NCBI RefSeq assembly: GCF_000633535.1
Contig: NZ_AYMR01000006.1
Coordinates: 248,001-312,000 of the forward strand
DNA length: 64,000 bases
Source of the DNA: Leifsonia aquatica H1aii
GTDB taxonomy: Bacteria > Actinomycetota > Actinomycetes > Actinomycetales > Microbacteriaceae
Reading direction: 5' to 3'
Part shown: one piece after another, positions 1 to 8,341 of the stretch
How positions within the stretch are numbered: position 1 is the first letter of the stretch
Layout: every line of letters starts with the position of its first letter
Made by a program: the position numbers and the translations under genes
Notes under the pieces: model-generated
Told to the model about the DNA's origin: nothing
The model's input: the letters and a program-made list of their open reading frames with translations, nothing else
Databases searched by the model: none

Positions 1-57
1 TCGACGGGCCGCGCCGATGCCGTCATCGACGTGACCGCCGCCACCATCGGCAGCTGA
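1..57 (+). CDS. C-terminal end of an unidentified protein (partial)
   Basis: The first 57 bases read as an open frame of 18 codons ending in TGA at 55-57. The encoded tail is STGRADAVIDVTAATIGS. The rest of the gene lies left of the window. The fragment is too short to assign a family. It is reported because the frame is open from base 1 and the next gene on the same strand begins only after a spacer that carries a repeat. Confidence 0.45.
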   Translation, partial: STGRADAVIDVTAATIGS

Positions 58-58
58 G

Positions 59-83
59 TCGCGCGATTCGTGCCGAATGTCGA
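59..83 (-). repeat. 25-bp palindromic repeat, copy 1 (inverted orientation)
   Basis: On the minus strand this copy matches the two copies at 2016-2040 and 2056-2080 at 23 of 25 positions. The two differences are in the three central bases (CAC instead of TCC). A truncated inverted copy follows at 104-116, so 68-80 and 104-116 form a perfect 13-bp inverted repeat with a 23-base loop. The element lies just upstream of the helicase gene. Confidence 0.75.
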
Positions 84-171
84 CTTCGGCGACGTCGAAG
101 GCCACATTCGGCACGAGTGTGCGGCGCCGCCTCGGGGCGCGCTCGCAGCCCGCAGGGGCTACCGTTGGACG

Positions 172-1986
172 ATGACCACGTCCGATTCCGTGCCCAGCGA
201 GGCCGAGACCGCCGAAGCCGCGTTGACCTTCTCCGACCTGGGGCTCGACAGCGCCGTGCTGAAGGCGCTGAAGGACGTCGGCTACGAGACCCCGTCCGCC
301 ATCCAGGCCGCGACCATCCCCCTGCTGCTGGAGGGGCGCGACGTGGTCGGGCTCGCCCAGACCGGCACCGGCAAGACCGCCGCCTTCGCGCTGCCGATCC
401 TCTCCCGCCTCGACCTCTCGCAGAAGAGCCCGCAGGCGTTGGTGCTCGCCCCCACGCGTGAGCTGGCGCTGCAGGTGGCGGAGGCGTTCGAGAGCTATGC
501 CGCCCACCTGAAGGGCGTGCACCTGCTGCCGGTCTACGGCGGGCAGGGCTACGGCGTGCAGCTGTCGGCGCTGCGCCGCGGCGTCCACATCGTCGTCGGC
601 ACGCCCGGCCGCATCATGGACCACCTCGACAAGGGCACCCTCGACCTCTCTGAGCTCAAGTACCTCGTGCTCGACGAGGCCGACGAGATGCTCAAGATGG
701 GGTTCGCGGAGGACGTGGAGACCATCCTCGCCGACACTCCGGACGACAAGCAGGTCGCCCTGTTCTCGGCGACGATGCCGGCGCAGATCCGCCGCATCTC
801 AAAGAAGTACCTGCACGACCCCGAGGAGATCACGGTCGCCTCGAAGACCACCACCTCGGCCAACACGACGCAGCGCTACCTCGTCGTGTCGTACGCGCAG
901 AAGGTGGACGCGCTCACCCGCATCCTCGAGGTCGAGAACTTCGAGGGCATGATCATCTTCGTCCGCACCAAGAACGAGACAGAGACGCTCGCGGAGCGGC
1001 TGCGGGCGCGCGGGTACTCGGCGGCGGCGATCAACGGGGACGTCGCACAGGCCCAGCGCGAGCGCACGGTCGACCAGCTCAAGTCGGGCAAGCTCGACAT
1101 CCTGGTGGCGACGGATGTGGCGGCCCGCGGCCTCGACGTCGAGCGCATCAGCCACGTGGTCAACTTCGACATCCCGATCGACACCGAGTCGTACGTGCAC
1201 CGGATCGGCCGCACCGGTCGCGCCGGGCGCAGCGGAGCCGCGATCAGCTTCGTCACGCCGCGTGAGCGCCGTCTGCTGACCGCCATCGAGAAGGCCACGC
1301 GCCAGCCGCTCACCCCGATGCAGCTGCCCACCGTCGACGACGTGAACGTCACCCGGCTGGCCCGATTCGACGACGCCATCACGGCGGCCCTCGAGGAGCC
1401 CGAGCGGATCTCCCGCTTCCGCGACATCATCGCGCACTACGTCGAGCACCACGACGTCCCCGAGTCGGACGTCGCGGCGGCGCTCGCCGTCGTGGCGCAG
1501 GGGGAGGAGCCGTTGCTGCTCAGCGAGGACGACGCGCTCTCGCAGCGTCTCGAGCGCGACGCGCGCGCGGACGACCGGGGGCGGACGGATCGCGGCGCTC
1601 GCCGCGATGACCGCGGGGATCGGCCGGCGCGGCGGGAGCGCAGCGACAAGCCGATGGCGGCCTACCGCATCGAGGTCGGCAAGCGCCAGCGGGTGGAGCC
1701 GCGCCAGATCGTCGGCGCCCTGGCCAATGAGGGCGGCCTGAGCCGCGACGACTTCGGGCACATCCGCATCATGCCCGACTTCTCCCTCGTCGAGCTGCCG
1801 GCCGACCTGCCGAAGGAGACGTTGAACCGTCTCTCGGGCACCCGGATCAGCGGCAAGCTGATCGAGCTGCGGCTCGACCGCGGTCCCGGCGCGCGCCGCG
1901 AGTTCACGTCCCGCGACGACCGGGACTCCCGGGGCCGCGGCGACCGGGGCCGCGACGCACGCCCTCCGCGCAAGCCCCGCCACTGA
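172..1986 (+). CDS. deaD: DEAD-box ATP-dependent RNA helicase (DeaD/CsdA type)
   Basis: This protein of about 604 residues unwinds structured RNA using ATP. It has the full motif set: Q-motif region (AIQAATIP), Walker A AQTGTGKT near residue 63, PTRELALQ, DEAD at 168-171, SAT, and the C-terminal HRIGRTGR. A DbpA-type RNA-binding domain follows at about residues 490-565, after an Arg/Asp-rich linker, and the protein ends in a basic RG/RD-rich tail. This layout is typical of DeaD/CsdA proteins, which act in ribosome assembly and cold adaptation. The frame is open upstream to 70, but that extension runs through the repeat and has no helicase homology, so I chose the ATG at 172. It stands alone and ends at a strong hairpin shared with the convergent gene. 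Confidence 0.93.
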   Translation: MTTSDSVPSEAETAEAALTFSDLGLDSAVLKALKDVGYETPSAIQAATIPLLLEGRDVVGLAQTGTGKTAAFALPILSRLDLSQKSPQALVLAPTRELALQVAEAFESYAAHLKGVHLLPVYGGQGYGVQLSALRRGVHIVVGTPGRIMDHLDKGTLDLSELKYLVLDEADEMLKMGFAEDVETILADTPDDKQVALFSATMPAQIRRISKKYLHDPEEITVASKTTTSANTTQRYLVVSYAQKVDALTRILEVENFEGMIIFVRTKNETETLAERLRARGYSAAAINGDVAQAQRERTVDQLKSGKLDILVATDVAARGLDVERISHVVNFDIPIDTESYVHRIGRTGRAGRSGAAISFVTPRERRLLTAIEKATRQPLTPMQLPTVDDVNVTRLARFDDAITAALEEPERISRFRDIIAHYVEHHDVPESDVAAALAVVAQGEEPLLLSEDDALSQRLERDARADDRGRTDRGARRDDRGDRPARRERSDKPMAAYRIEVGKRQRVEPRQIVGALANEGGLSRDDFGHIRIMPDFSLVELPADLPKETLNRLSGTRISGKLIELRLDRGPGARREFTSRDDRDSRGRGDRGRDARPPRKPRH

Positions 1987-2015
1987 CACCGCCGCTGCGA
2001 CGGCGCGTGCTCCTC

Positions 2016-2040
2016 TCGACATTCGGTCCGAATCGCGCGA
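2016..2040 (+). repeat. 25-bp palindromic repeat, copy 2
   Basis: This copy is identical over 25 bases to copy 3 at 2056-2080. Its core ATTCGGTCCGAAT is a palindrome around a central T. It lies 30 bases after the helicase stop codon. Confidence 0.8.
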
Positions 2041-2055
2041 AAGCGGGCGCGTAAG

Positions 2056-2080
2056 TCGACATTCGGTCCGAATCGCGCGA
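2056..2080 (+). repeat. 25-bp palindromic repeat, copy 3
   Basis: This is an exact direct repeat of 2016-2040, offset by 40 bases. With copy 1 it brackets the helicase gene. It directly precedes the large hairpin at 2085-2134. Confidence 0.8.
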
Positions 2081-2084
2081 ACGA

Positions 2085-2134
2085 GACGACGCCCCGCCAC
2101 CCGATGATCGATCGGGAGGCGGGGCGCCGTCGTC
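2085..2134. terminator. Bidirectional hairpin terminator between convergent genes
   Basis: GACGACG (2085-2091) pairs with CGTCGTC (2128-2134), CCCCGCC with GGCGGGG, and CCCGAT (2100-2105) with ATCGGG (2111-2116) around a 5-base loop. One mismatch and a 3-base bulge interrupt the stem. It sits between the ends of the helicase gene (+) and the GH101 gene (-) and can serve both. There is no clear T-run, as is common in high-GC actinobacteria. Confidence 0.7.
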
Positions 2135-2149
2135 GGTGGTCCGCTGGGG

Positions 2150-5100
2150 CTACGCCCGGCGGGTGCGCCGGAGGCGGAGCAGCACGCCGGTGCCGATACC
2201 GGCAGCAGCCAGCAGGGCGAGCAGTGCCGCGACGCCGAGCGCGGTCGAGCCGGTGGCTGCGAGCGGGTCGTCGAGGCCTGGCGGGAGCGCTGCCGCGCCG
2301 CCGCCTCCCACGCCCGGCCCGGTCCCCGGCACGGCGGCCGCCGTCACGGTGATGGCACGCTCGGCGACCACGGCGCCGTCCACCACCACCTGCAGAGTGT
2401 GCGGGCCGGTGGCGAAGTCGGCCGGGACCGTGGCGGTCAGGCTCGCCGTGCCGCTGCCGTCCGTCGTGACCGTGCCGAGCGTCACCGGGTCGGAGTGCAG
2501 CACCACGGTGGCGCGGACCCCCGGCGCGAACCCGCTCAGGCCGACCGTGAGGTCGTGCCCGGCGGTGACCGCGACCGGGGCGGAGATCGCCGGCGTCCCC
2601 GGCGCGCAGGGAGCATCCGCCGGTCGCGTACCCGGTGCGTATCCGGCCGGGAGGTCGGCCGCCGTGCCGTAGACCCGCATCTCGGCGGCCGCGGCGAACG
2701 GCTGGCCGTTGAGCGCGCTCGTCGCGGTGAACCGCACGAACGATGCGGTCACCGGCGTGAACGACGCGACCTGGATGGCGGGGGAGTCGACGAGCGTACC
2801 GCTCGCGACCGTCATCCACGTGGCGCCGTCGTCGGAGACGGCGACCTCGTAGCCCTTCACCCGGCCGTTCTGACCTCCGCTCTGGCGGCCGAGGTAGCCG
2901 AAGCCGTCGACGGTCGACGGTCCCGCCAGTGCGAGGGTGACCCAGTGCGGGTACGGGGCGGCCGAGTTCGTGTAGTCGGTGTGCCAGATGGTGTCGATGT
3001 CGCCGTCGAGCACGTTGCCGACCGGTCCCTCCCCGGCGCCCGACGACAGGTTCTCCGAGTCGGCGGTGGCCGTCATCGAGCCGGGCGACAGCATGGGCCG
3101 GTCCGAGACGGTCGTCTTCACCTGCCCCGAGACCGTCTTCTCGACGCAGTCGTTCGCGTAGGTCGCACCGACCGTGAAGGTCGCATCTGACCCGGCGGCG
3201 GACGCCGGCGGGGTGACGAGCCAGGTGGTCGTCACGCTCTTCCCGGCCGCGACGCTGCCGAACAGGTTGCCGTCCTTCTTGGCGACCTGGGCGGTCCAGC
3301 CGTCCGGGAGGCCGCGGAGCTCGACGCCGACGTTCGTCGCCGCGGTGAGCTCGTTGTTGGTGAAGGTGGTGACGAGTGTGCCGGCGACGCCCGGGCTGAG
3401 GTCGGTGCTCGCGGGTGCGGTCACCGAGCCGCAGGACGCGCCTCCGGCCTCCTCCCCGAGATCTTCGACGCGGAAGTCGTCGAGCACGAAGTCGGCGCCG
3501 TTCGCCCCGGCGAGCTTGCGCAGGCCCACCCAGGTGTCACCGCAGCCGGCGACGATGTCCGCGGTGTAGTGCGTGGTGTCGAGCGCGGGCGCGAGGGCGT
3601 CGCGGTTCACGTCGGCCGAGCTGACGGTCCCGCCTCCGACGGTGTCGGCCCCGGTGACCCAGGCCCACTGGCCGTCGAGGTTCGTCTGGTAGTCGAACGA
3701 GACGCGGTACTTGTGCCCGGCGACGAAGGGAACGGTTGCCGGGACGGTGCGGTACACGAGTCCGGTGTTCTCCTCGTGCGCCTTGAGCGAGTGCAGGCCC
3801 GTGAGCACGTCGTCGACGCCGAGGCCCTTCAGCGCGCCGGAGTCGTACGGCGAGTGGGTGTTCTTCCATGCCTTCTGGCTGTACGGGTCGTGCAGCTCGC
3901 TGATCGAGGTGCGCGGGTCGGTCGTCCCTCCGGCGTCGCCCTTCACGAACGGACCCCAGCCGGGCTGGTTGCCCTCGAAGTCGTCCGCGGCGATCACCGC
4001 GCCGCCCGCCGGAAGCGGTGCCGAGGTGTCGACCATGACCCGGGCGTCGTCGAACGTGACCGACGCCTTCCCGGCCACCGCGCCGAGGGCGACGGTGACG
4101 GTTCCGTTCTCGGGTGCGGTGAAGCCGACGGATGCGCGCTGCGAGTAGGTGCCCTGCTTCGCGTCCGACGCCATCGAGTTGGCGGCGGGTGTGGTGTCGA
4201 AGGTGTTCGCGGTGACCGTCCCGGTGTCCACCGAGAGGGTGGTGGCGCGACGCTCGCCCGGGCCGATCTCCACGTTCGCGCTGAAGGAGTACCGCGTGCC
4301 GGGACGCAGTCCGGTCACCTTCTGCGAGAGCGACGCGCGGTCGGTGCCGAGCACGGCGACGTTGTCCCCGCTCTCGGCCGTGGCGACCTTCGCACCACCG
4401 GTGGGACTCCAGGCGGACAGGTCGCCCGCGTTGAAACCCGGGTCGGTCAGGCCGCTGCCCGCGCCGTAGCCGGCCGAGGCGTGCGGGGCCGCGCCGTTCG
4501 CCGGGGCGAGCACGTAGGGCACGCCCTTCGACCCGTTCAGCGTCACCTTCCCGTCGGCGGCGCGCACGTCGGAGACCTTCACACGGCCCTGGTCCGTCAG
4601 CCGGTAGAGGGTGAAGTCGGTGGTGCCGGCGAACTGCGGCGTGAGGGTGAAGGTGGCCGAGCCTCCCGCGGGGGTGAAGTAGTACATCTTGTCGGCGTGA
4701 GCGGGCGACGAGACGCCGTCCGCGCCCGGCTCGCCCCAGGGCAGCAGGTAGGTGCCGCCGGTGGCGACGGTCGCGCCATCCATCACGATCTGCCGGACGC
4801 CGTCCTTCAGTGAGACGGACACGCCATCGGAGAGGGTCGCGGTCTTCCCGAAGTCCCACGACTGCACGGGGAAGTGCTGCAGGAACTTGGTCGGGAGGTT
4901 GGCGGTCCAGATGTTGCTGGAGAAGGTGTTCCAGTCGTTCTGGCCCGTCCAGCCCTCGAACTCCTTGATGTCCGCGCCGCCGAGCAGGGGGTCGACGTTC
5001 CAGACGTCGCGGTCCGTGTTGGCGATGAAGCGGACGATGTTGGAGTTGATGCCCTTGTTGGTGGCGCCGCCGTAGTTCTTGTCGTTGGCCCAGTGCGACC

Positions 5101-7141
5101 AGATCGACGAGCCCTCGAACTTGTACGCCCATTCGGTGGCGACCTGGAGGTCGAGGTCGCGCAGCTGCGCGGCCAGCCCGTCGGCGAGCCAGCCGCTGGA
5201 GTAGTAGGCGTCGATGTAGACGCCGGCCAGGCCGGGCACCTCGTGCTTGAGCTGCGCGAACCGGTCGACGATCGCGCCCGAGCCGAGGTCGTAGCGCTGG
5301 TCGATGTGGTAGCTCTGGTTCAGCCAGTCCCAGCCGTTGACCTGGCCCTGCACCATCCGGTCGCTGAACGTCTTCGCCTGCGGGTACGCCTCGGTCGCGT
5401 TCACGTGCACCGCGACGTCGGTGTTGTAGGCCTTGGCGTCGTCCACCAGCGTGTTGAAGTCGTCGAGGCCGCCGGCGCGGGTGTTGTAGTCCCCGCCGTA
5501 GTCCGGGTGCCCGGAGTCGTGACCCTCGTTGGCGTAGCCCTTGTCGAGCACCCACTGGCCGAGGTCGTCGGTCGACATCGAGATGCGCTTGACGTTGTCG
5601 AGGGTCTTGAGGAACGGGTTCGTGGCCTGGCTCGCGAAGTTGAACGGGATGTGCTGGATGACGCGCTCGGGCACGCGATCGGCGCCGAGCGGCCGGGTCT
5701 CGGCGTCCCGGTAGGCGATCGCCGCATCCTGCCAGTCGATGCGGCCGTCGCCGTTGACATCGGCGGCGAGCACGACGGTAGCCCGCGGGAGTGCGTAGAC
5801 CGCGACGCGCGGATCCGTGGCGCCGGCCGGGGCGTAGGTCCAGGTGCCGACCGACAGTTGGGCGCGGCGTGCGCCGTTGCCGGCGTCGACGATCTGCGAC
5901 TGCAGGCGCGTATTCCAGTTGGTGTTCGAGTCCTGCGCCGAGTCGTCGGTGGCGTTGGTGAGGAGGCCGGCGGCGAGCTGCGACGAGCTGACGAAGCCGT
6001 AGGGCGTGCCGACGCTGCGCGCGTCCACCGGCGTGGCTCCGGTGATCGCGAGGAACCGGTCCGCGGTCGTCGTGGAGTCGGTCGAGATCTGCGTGCGCGC
6101 CAGCGCGGCGGAGGAGTCCGACGAGTCGACCGAGACCAGCGACAGGTCCGGGATGGCGAGCTGGTCGACGGTCGCCGCGGCGCCTCCCTCGATCTTCGTC
6201 ACCGCGAACTCGACGGTGCCCTTCGCGGTGGCTGTGATGGCGGTCGTGATCGTCAGGTCGGGGAGGTCGGCGAACGTCGAGACGTAAGTCGCGGCGTCGG
6301 CGGTCGTCGTCATGGTGGTGGTCGCGGTGTGCGCGGTGCCGTTGATGGTGAACGCGCTGAGCTTCTGCGCCTGTCCCGCCAGACGGCGGCCGTTCAGCTC
6401 GTACGACACGACCTGAGGGAACTCCTGTGCGACCTGCACGGTGAGCCCGGCGCCGTTGCCGATGGCGACCGGGGTGGCGGCGTCGGCCGGCGGATCCGGG
6501 GTGACCGGGGGCGGGGTGGTGTCACCCGTGGCGAAGACGCGCAGCTCGGCGGCGGAGACGTTGGCGCTGCCGTTGATCGTGCTGGTCGCGACGAACTTCA
6601 CGTAGCGGCCGGTCACCGGCTGCGCGAACACGAGGTTCTGCACGTCCGATGCGTCGGCGGGCTGGCGGAAGACGGCCGTGCCGGCCGGCGAGCCCCAGTC
6701 CGCCTCCGGGTCCTTCGCCACCGCGGCGCTGTCGGTGACGTAGACCGTGACGTCCTTCACCGGTCCGTTGGACTGGTTCTTGACCTGGTACTGGATGCCG
6801 GTGAGCGGGAACGACCCGCCCACGTCGACCGTGATCCAGTGCGGCAGCGGGTCGGGGTCTCCGCCGTTGTAGCGGGTCGCCCACTGGGTGGCCGGGTCGC
6901 CGTCGAAGGCCGCGAGGGCCGTGCCGTCGAGCGCGGGAGGCGCCGGGTAGGGGTCGGACTCGGAGTCCACGCCGACGAGCGCGTACTGCGTCTGCGGGAT
7001 GGCGGCCCCGGCCGGAGCCGGGGCGTCGGCCGCCGTGGCGGGGGCCGACGCGATCGGCACGAGGGCGCCGGCGACGGCGAGGGCCGCGGCCGCGATCGTG
7101 GCTGACAGGGCGCGCAGCGCGCGCCGGGGAGGAAGGCTCAC
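2150..7141 (-). CDS. Secreted, wall-anchored endo-alpha-N-acetylgalactosaminidase (GH101)
   Basis: This enzyme of about 1663 residues should release Gal-beta-1,3-GalNAc (core 1, T antigen) from Ser/Thr of mucin-type glycoproteins. It has a signal peptide (residues 1-38, ending near APATAA) and an F5/8 type C-like module (about 55-210). The GH101 barrel follows, with the nucleophile Asp644 in GVYIDAYY and the acid/base Glu670 in ATEWAYKFEG, and the family blocks NYGGATNKG and EFEGWTGQNDW. After these come carbohydrate-binding and NEW3-like modules and a second F5/8 module (about 1350-1490). The C-terminus has LAATG at 1627-1631, a hydrophobic stretch and LRRTRR, which is a class E-type sortase signal. 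The GTG at 7141 has AGGTGG five bases upstream and is preferred over the GTG at 7150. A LacI-type operator lies at 7183-7196. Confidence 0.93.
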   Translation of the reverse strand: MSLPPRRALRALSATIAAAALAVAGALVPIASAPATAADAPAPAGAAIPQTQYALVGVDSESDPYPAPPALDGTALAAFDGDPATQWATRYNGGDPDPLPHWITVDVGGSFPLTGIQYQVKNQSNGPVKDVTVYVTDSAAVAKDPEADWGSPAGTAVFRQPADASDVQNLVFAQPVTGRYVKFVATSTINGSANVSAAELRVFATGDTTPPPVTPDPPADAATPVAIGNGAGLTVQVAQEFPQVVSYELNGRRLAGQAQKLSAFTINGTAHTATTTMTTTADAATYVSTFADLPDLTITTAITATAKGTVEFAVTKIEGGAAATVDQLAIPDLSLVSVDSSDSSAALARTQISTDSTTTADRFLAITGATPVDARSVGTPYGFVSSSQLAAGLLTNATDDSAQDSNTNWNTRLQSQIVDAGNGARRAQLSVGTWTYAPAGATDPRVAVYALPRATVVLAADVNGDGRIDWQDAAIAYRDAETRPLGADRVPERVIQHIPFNFASQATNPFLKTLDNVKRISMSTDDLGQWVLDKGYANEGHDSGHPDYGGDYNTRAGGLDDFNTLVDDAKAYNTDVAVHVNATEAYPQAKTFSDRMVQGQVNGWDWLNQSYHIDQRYDLGSGAIVDRFAQLKHEVPGLAGVYIDAYYSSGWLADGLAAQLRDLDLQVATEWAYKFEGSSIWSHWANDKNYGGATNKGINSNIVRFIANTDRDVWNVDPLLGGADIKEFEGWTGQNDWNTFSSNIWTANLPTKFLQHFPVQSWDFGKTATLSDGVSVSLKDGVRQIVMDGATVATGGTYLLPWGEPGADGVSSPAHADKMYYFTPAGGSATFTLTPQFAGTTDFTLYRLTDQGRVKVSDVRAADGKVTLNGSKGVPYVLAPANGAAPHASAGYGAGSGLTDPGFNAGDLSAWSPTGGAKVATAESGDNVAVLGTDRASLSQKVTGLRPGTRYSFSANVEIGPGERRATTLSVDTGTVTANTFDTTPAANSMASDAKQGTYSQRASVGFTAPENGTVTVALGAVAGKASVTFDDARVMVDTSAPLPAGGAVIAADDFEGNQPGWGPFVKGDAGGTTDPRTSISELHDPYSQKAWKNTHSPYDSGALKGLGVDDVLTGLHSLKAHEENTGLVYRTVPATVPFVAGHKYRVSFDYQTNLDGQWAWVTGADTVGGGTVSSADVNRDALAPALDTTHYTADIVAGCGDTWVGLRKLAGANGADFVLDDFRVEDLGEEAGGASCGSVTAPASTDLSPGVAGTLVTTFTNNELTAATNVGVELRGLPDGWTAQVAKKDGNLFGSVAAGKSVTTTWLVTPPASAAGSDATFTVGATYANDCVEKTVSGQVKTTVSDRPMLSPGSMTATADSENLSSGAGEGPVGNVLDGDIDTIWHTDYTNSAAPYPHWVTLALAGPSTVDGFGYLGRQSGGQNGRVKGYEVAVSDDGATWMTVASGTLVDSPAIQVASFTPVTASFVRFTATSALNGQPFAAAAEMRVYGTAADLPAGYAPGTRPADAPCAPGTPAISAPVAVTAGHDLTVGLSGFAPGVRATVVLHSDPVTLGTVTTDGSGTASLTATVPADFATGPHTLQVVVDGAVVAERAITVTAAAVPGTGPGVGGGGAAALPPGLDDPLAATGSTALGVAALLALLAAAGIGTGVLLRLRRTRRA

Positions 7142-7182
7142 AAGGTCCACCTAGCTGCATCGTTGGGAAGGTATTGCCCGTA

Positions 7183-7196
7183 TGGCATCGATAACA
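7183..7196. promoter_or_regulatory. LacI-family operator upstream of the GH101 gene
   Basis: TGGCATCGATAACA fits the LacI-family consensus TGNNANCGNTNNCA at every fixed position. On the minus strand it reads TGTTATCGATGCCA and shares the half-site TGTTATCG with the site at 9471-9484. It lies 42 bases before the GH101 start. The LacI protein encoded at 8342-9394 is the obvious candidate to bind it. Confidence 0.7.
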
Positions 7197-7216
7197 CTAG
7201 GTGATTAAAGAGCTTT

Positions 7217-7257
7217 CAGGAACCCCCTGATATCGCTAGCAGTTCGGTGAGTTCCTG
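7217..7257 (-). terminator. Possible terminator after the small membrane protein gene
   Basis: CAGGAAC (7217-7223) and GTTCCTG (7251-7257) form a 7-bp stem with a long loop, 6 bases beyond the stop codon of the leftward gene. On the minus strand the stem is followed by AAAGCTCTTTAA, which is weakly T-rich. Confidence 0.4.
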
Positions 7258-7263
7258 GGGAAG

Positions 7264-7518
7264 TCAAGCCGTCGGAGGACTTGTCGGCGCGTCGTCCTCT
7301 CGAGGAGCGATCTGCGTGTGTGCAGTCACGAACCAGGCGACGGCACCGATGATCGGTACGGCGATGGCGATGACGACCCACATTGCGCATTGTGCGGGTG
7401 TTGCCCATCGCGCGCGGGCGATTGCGACGATCGAGGCGATGGTCAGCCCGGCGATCAGTACCCCCAGGAGGATTCCGACCACGTCGAACGCGACGGGAAT
7501 CTGCGGCTCGATGCTCAT
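7264..7518 (-). CDS. Small PLDc_N-like membrane protein
   Basis: This protein of 84 residues has two predicted membrane segments (about 8-32 and 45-65) and a short polar C-terminus. The pattern of two helices with an interhelix RARWATPAQCAMWVV and a following VPIIGAVAWF resembles the phospholipase D-nuclease N-terminal (PLDc_N) membrane domain of actinobacteria. No nuclease part is present. The ATG at 7518 has GAGGGAC just upstream. The frame continues upstream through the neighbouring gene, but that part is its shadow. It starts 11 bases after the stop of the secreted-protein gene and is probably co-transcribed with it. Its function is unknown; an accessory or immunity role for the secreted neighbour is only a guess. 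Confidence 0.7.
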   Translation of the reverse strand: MSIEPQIPVAFDVVGILLGVLIAGLTIASIVAIARARWATPAQCAMWVVIAIAVPIIGAVAWFVTAHTQIAPREDDAPTSPPTA

Positions 7519-7529
7519 CTCGTCCCTCG

Positions 7530-8252
7530 CTATGAGTTCGTCTGCCAGGCGCGATCGCCACCGACATTCAGTTGCACCCACACGTTCCAACTCCCGAGAT
7601 AGCCGCCATTGACGTCTGCCTGCCAACGTTGGTATGCCGCCGAACGGTCTTCGACGGGCTTCCAGAGAACCCTGACCGGCGATGAGCAACTGGTGGGATA
7701 CACGCAGCGCTGAAAGCCGTAGCCTCCATCGATCATTCGATCTGCGCCGCCCTGCACCAGTGTGTAGCCGACGTTGATCGCTCCTGCGATCACCGTTCCC
7801 CATGCGCCGTCGATCTGGCACCCTGTGGCGTTCGAATAGCCCGATCCTGACTGGTATCTGCACTGCGAAATGGTCCGTGGGCCACCGTCCACTACTTCGC
7901 CGCCGCTCGGAATCTGCAGTCCGACATACGAAACCGACCCGTCGGCATAGTGCTTGACGTCATAGGAGAATCCATCCCTGACGACACCATGCGCCTCGGA
8001 TACCGGAACCGCATCGGGCGCGGTTGCGTCCCAGAGCTCGCCCGCTCGCGCGCGATCGATAAGGACGTCCTGCGTCGACTCGGGGACGTCGAACCTAGAG
8101 AGAGATCTACGGAGCATCTGCTCATCGGCCGCCGTTAGGCCGTGAGGGGCGCTTTCTGCCGCGGTGGCGTGAACTGATCCGCCGACGGTTGCCGAGATAG
8201 CAAAAGCTGCCGCAAGGATTGCGGAACGAACGTGTACAGACGTCATCGTCAT
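7530..8252 (-). CDS. Secreted protein of unknown function
   Basis: This protein of 240 residues has a clear signal peptide (residues 1-32, with the hydrophobic run AILAAAFAISATVGG and a likely cut after ATAA). The mature part has four cysteines (C131, C145, C183, C189) that could form two disulfides. It also has a Trp/Gly-rich C-terminal half. I recognise no family. The ATG at 8246 is an alternative start, and GGGGTGAG serves either. The DNA is visibly less GC-rich than its surroundings, and the upstream region is AT-rich. The gene lies between the LacI regulator and the GH101 gene, which suggests that this pair was inserted into the glycan locus. Confidence 0.75.
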   Translation of the reverse strand: MTMTSVHVRSAILAAAFAISATVGGSVHATAAESAPHGLTAADEQMLRRSLSRFDVPESTQDVLIDRARAGELWDATAPDAVPVSEAHGVVRDGFSYDVKHYADGSVSYVGLQIPSGGEVVDGGPRTISQCRYQSGSGYSNATGCQIDGAWGTVIAGAINVGYTLVQGGADRMIDGGYGFQRCVYPTSCSSPVRVLWKPVEDRSAAYQRWQADVNGGYLGSWNVWVQLNVGGDRAWQTNS

Positions 8253-8341
8253 CTCACCCCATTGTGATGTCGAACCATCGCTGGAATGCACAATTTTAGC
8301 GGCGAAGACCGTCTCAATACCAGATATACAGATATAAAATT

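Noticed and set aside
5715-5760. DVNGDGRIDWQDA in the GH101 protein as a dockerin repeat
   Set aside because: Only a single copy occurs, inside the region preceding the catalytic barrel, with no second dockerin repeat. It is more likely a calcium-binding loop of the GH101 fold.
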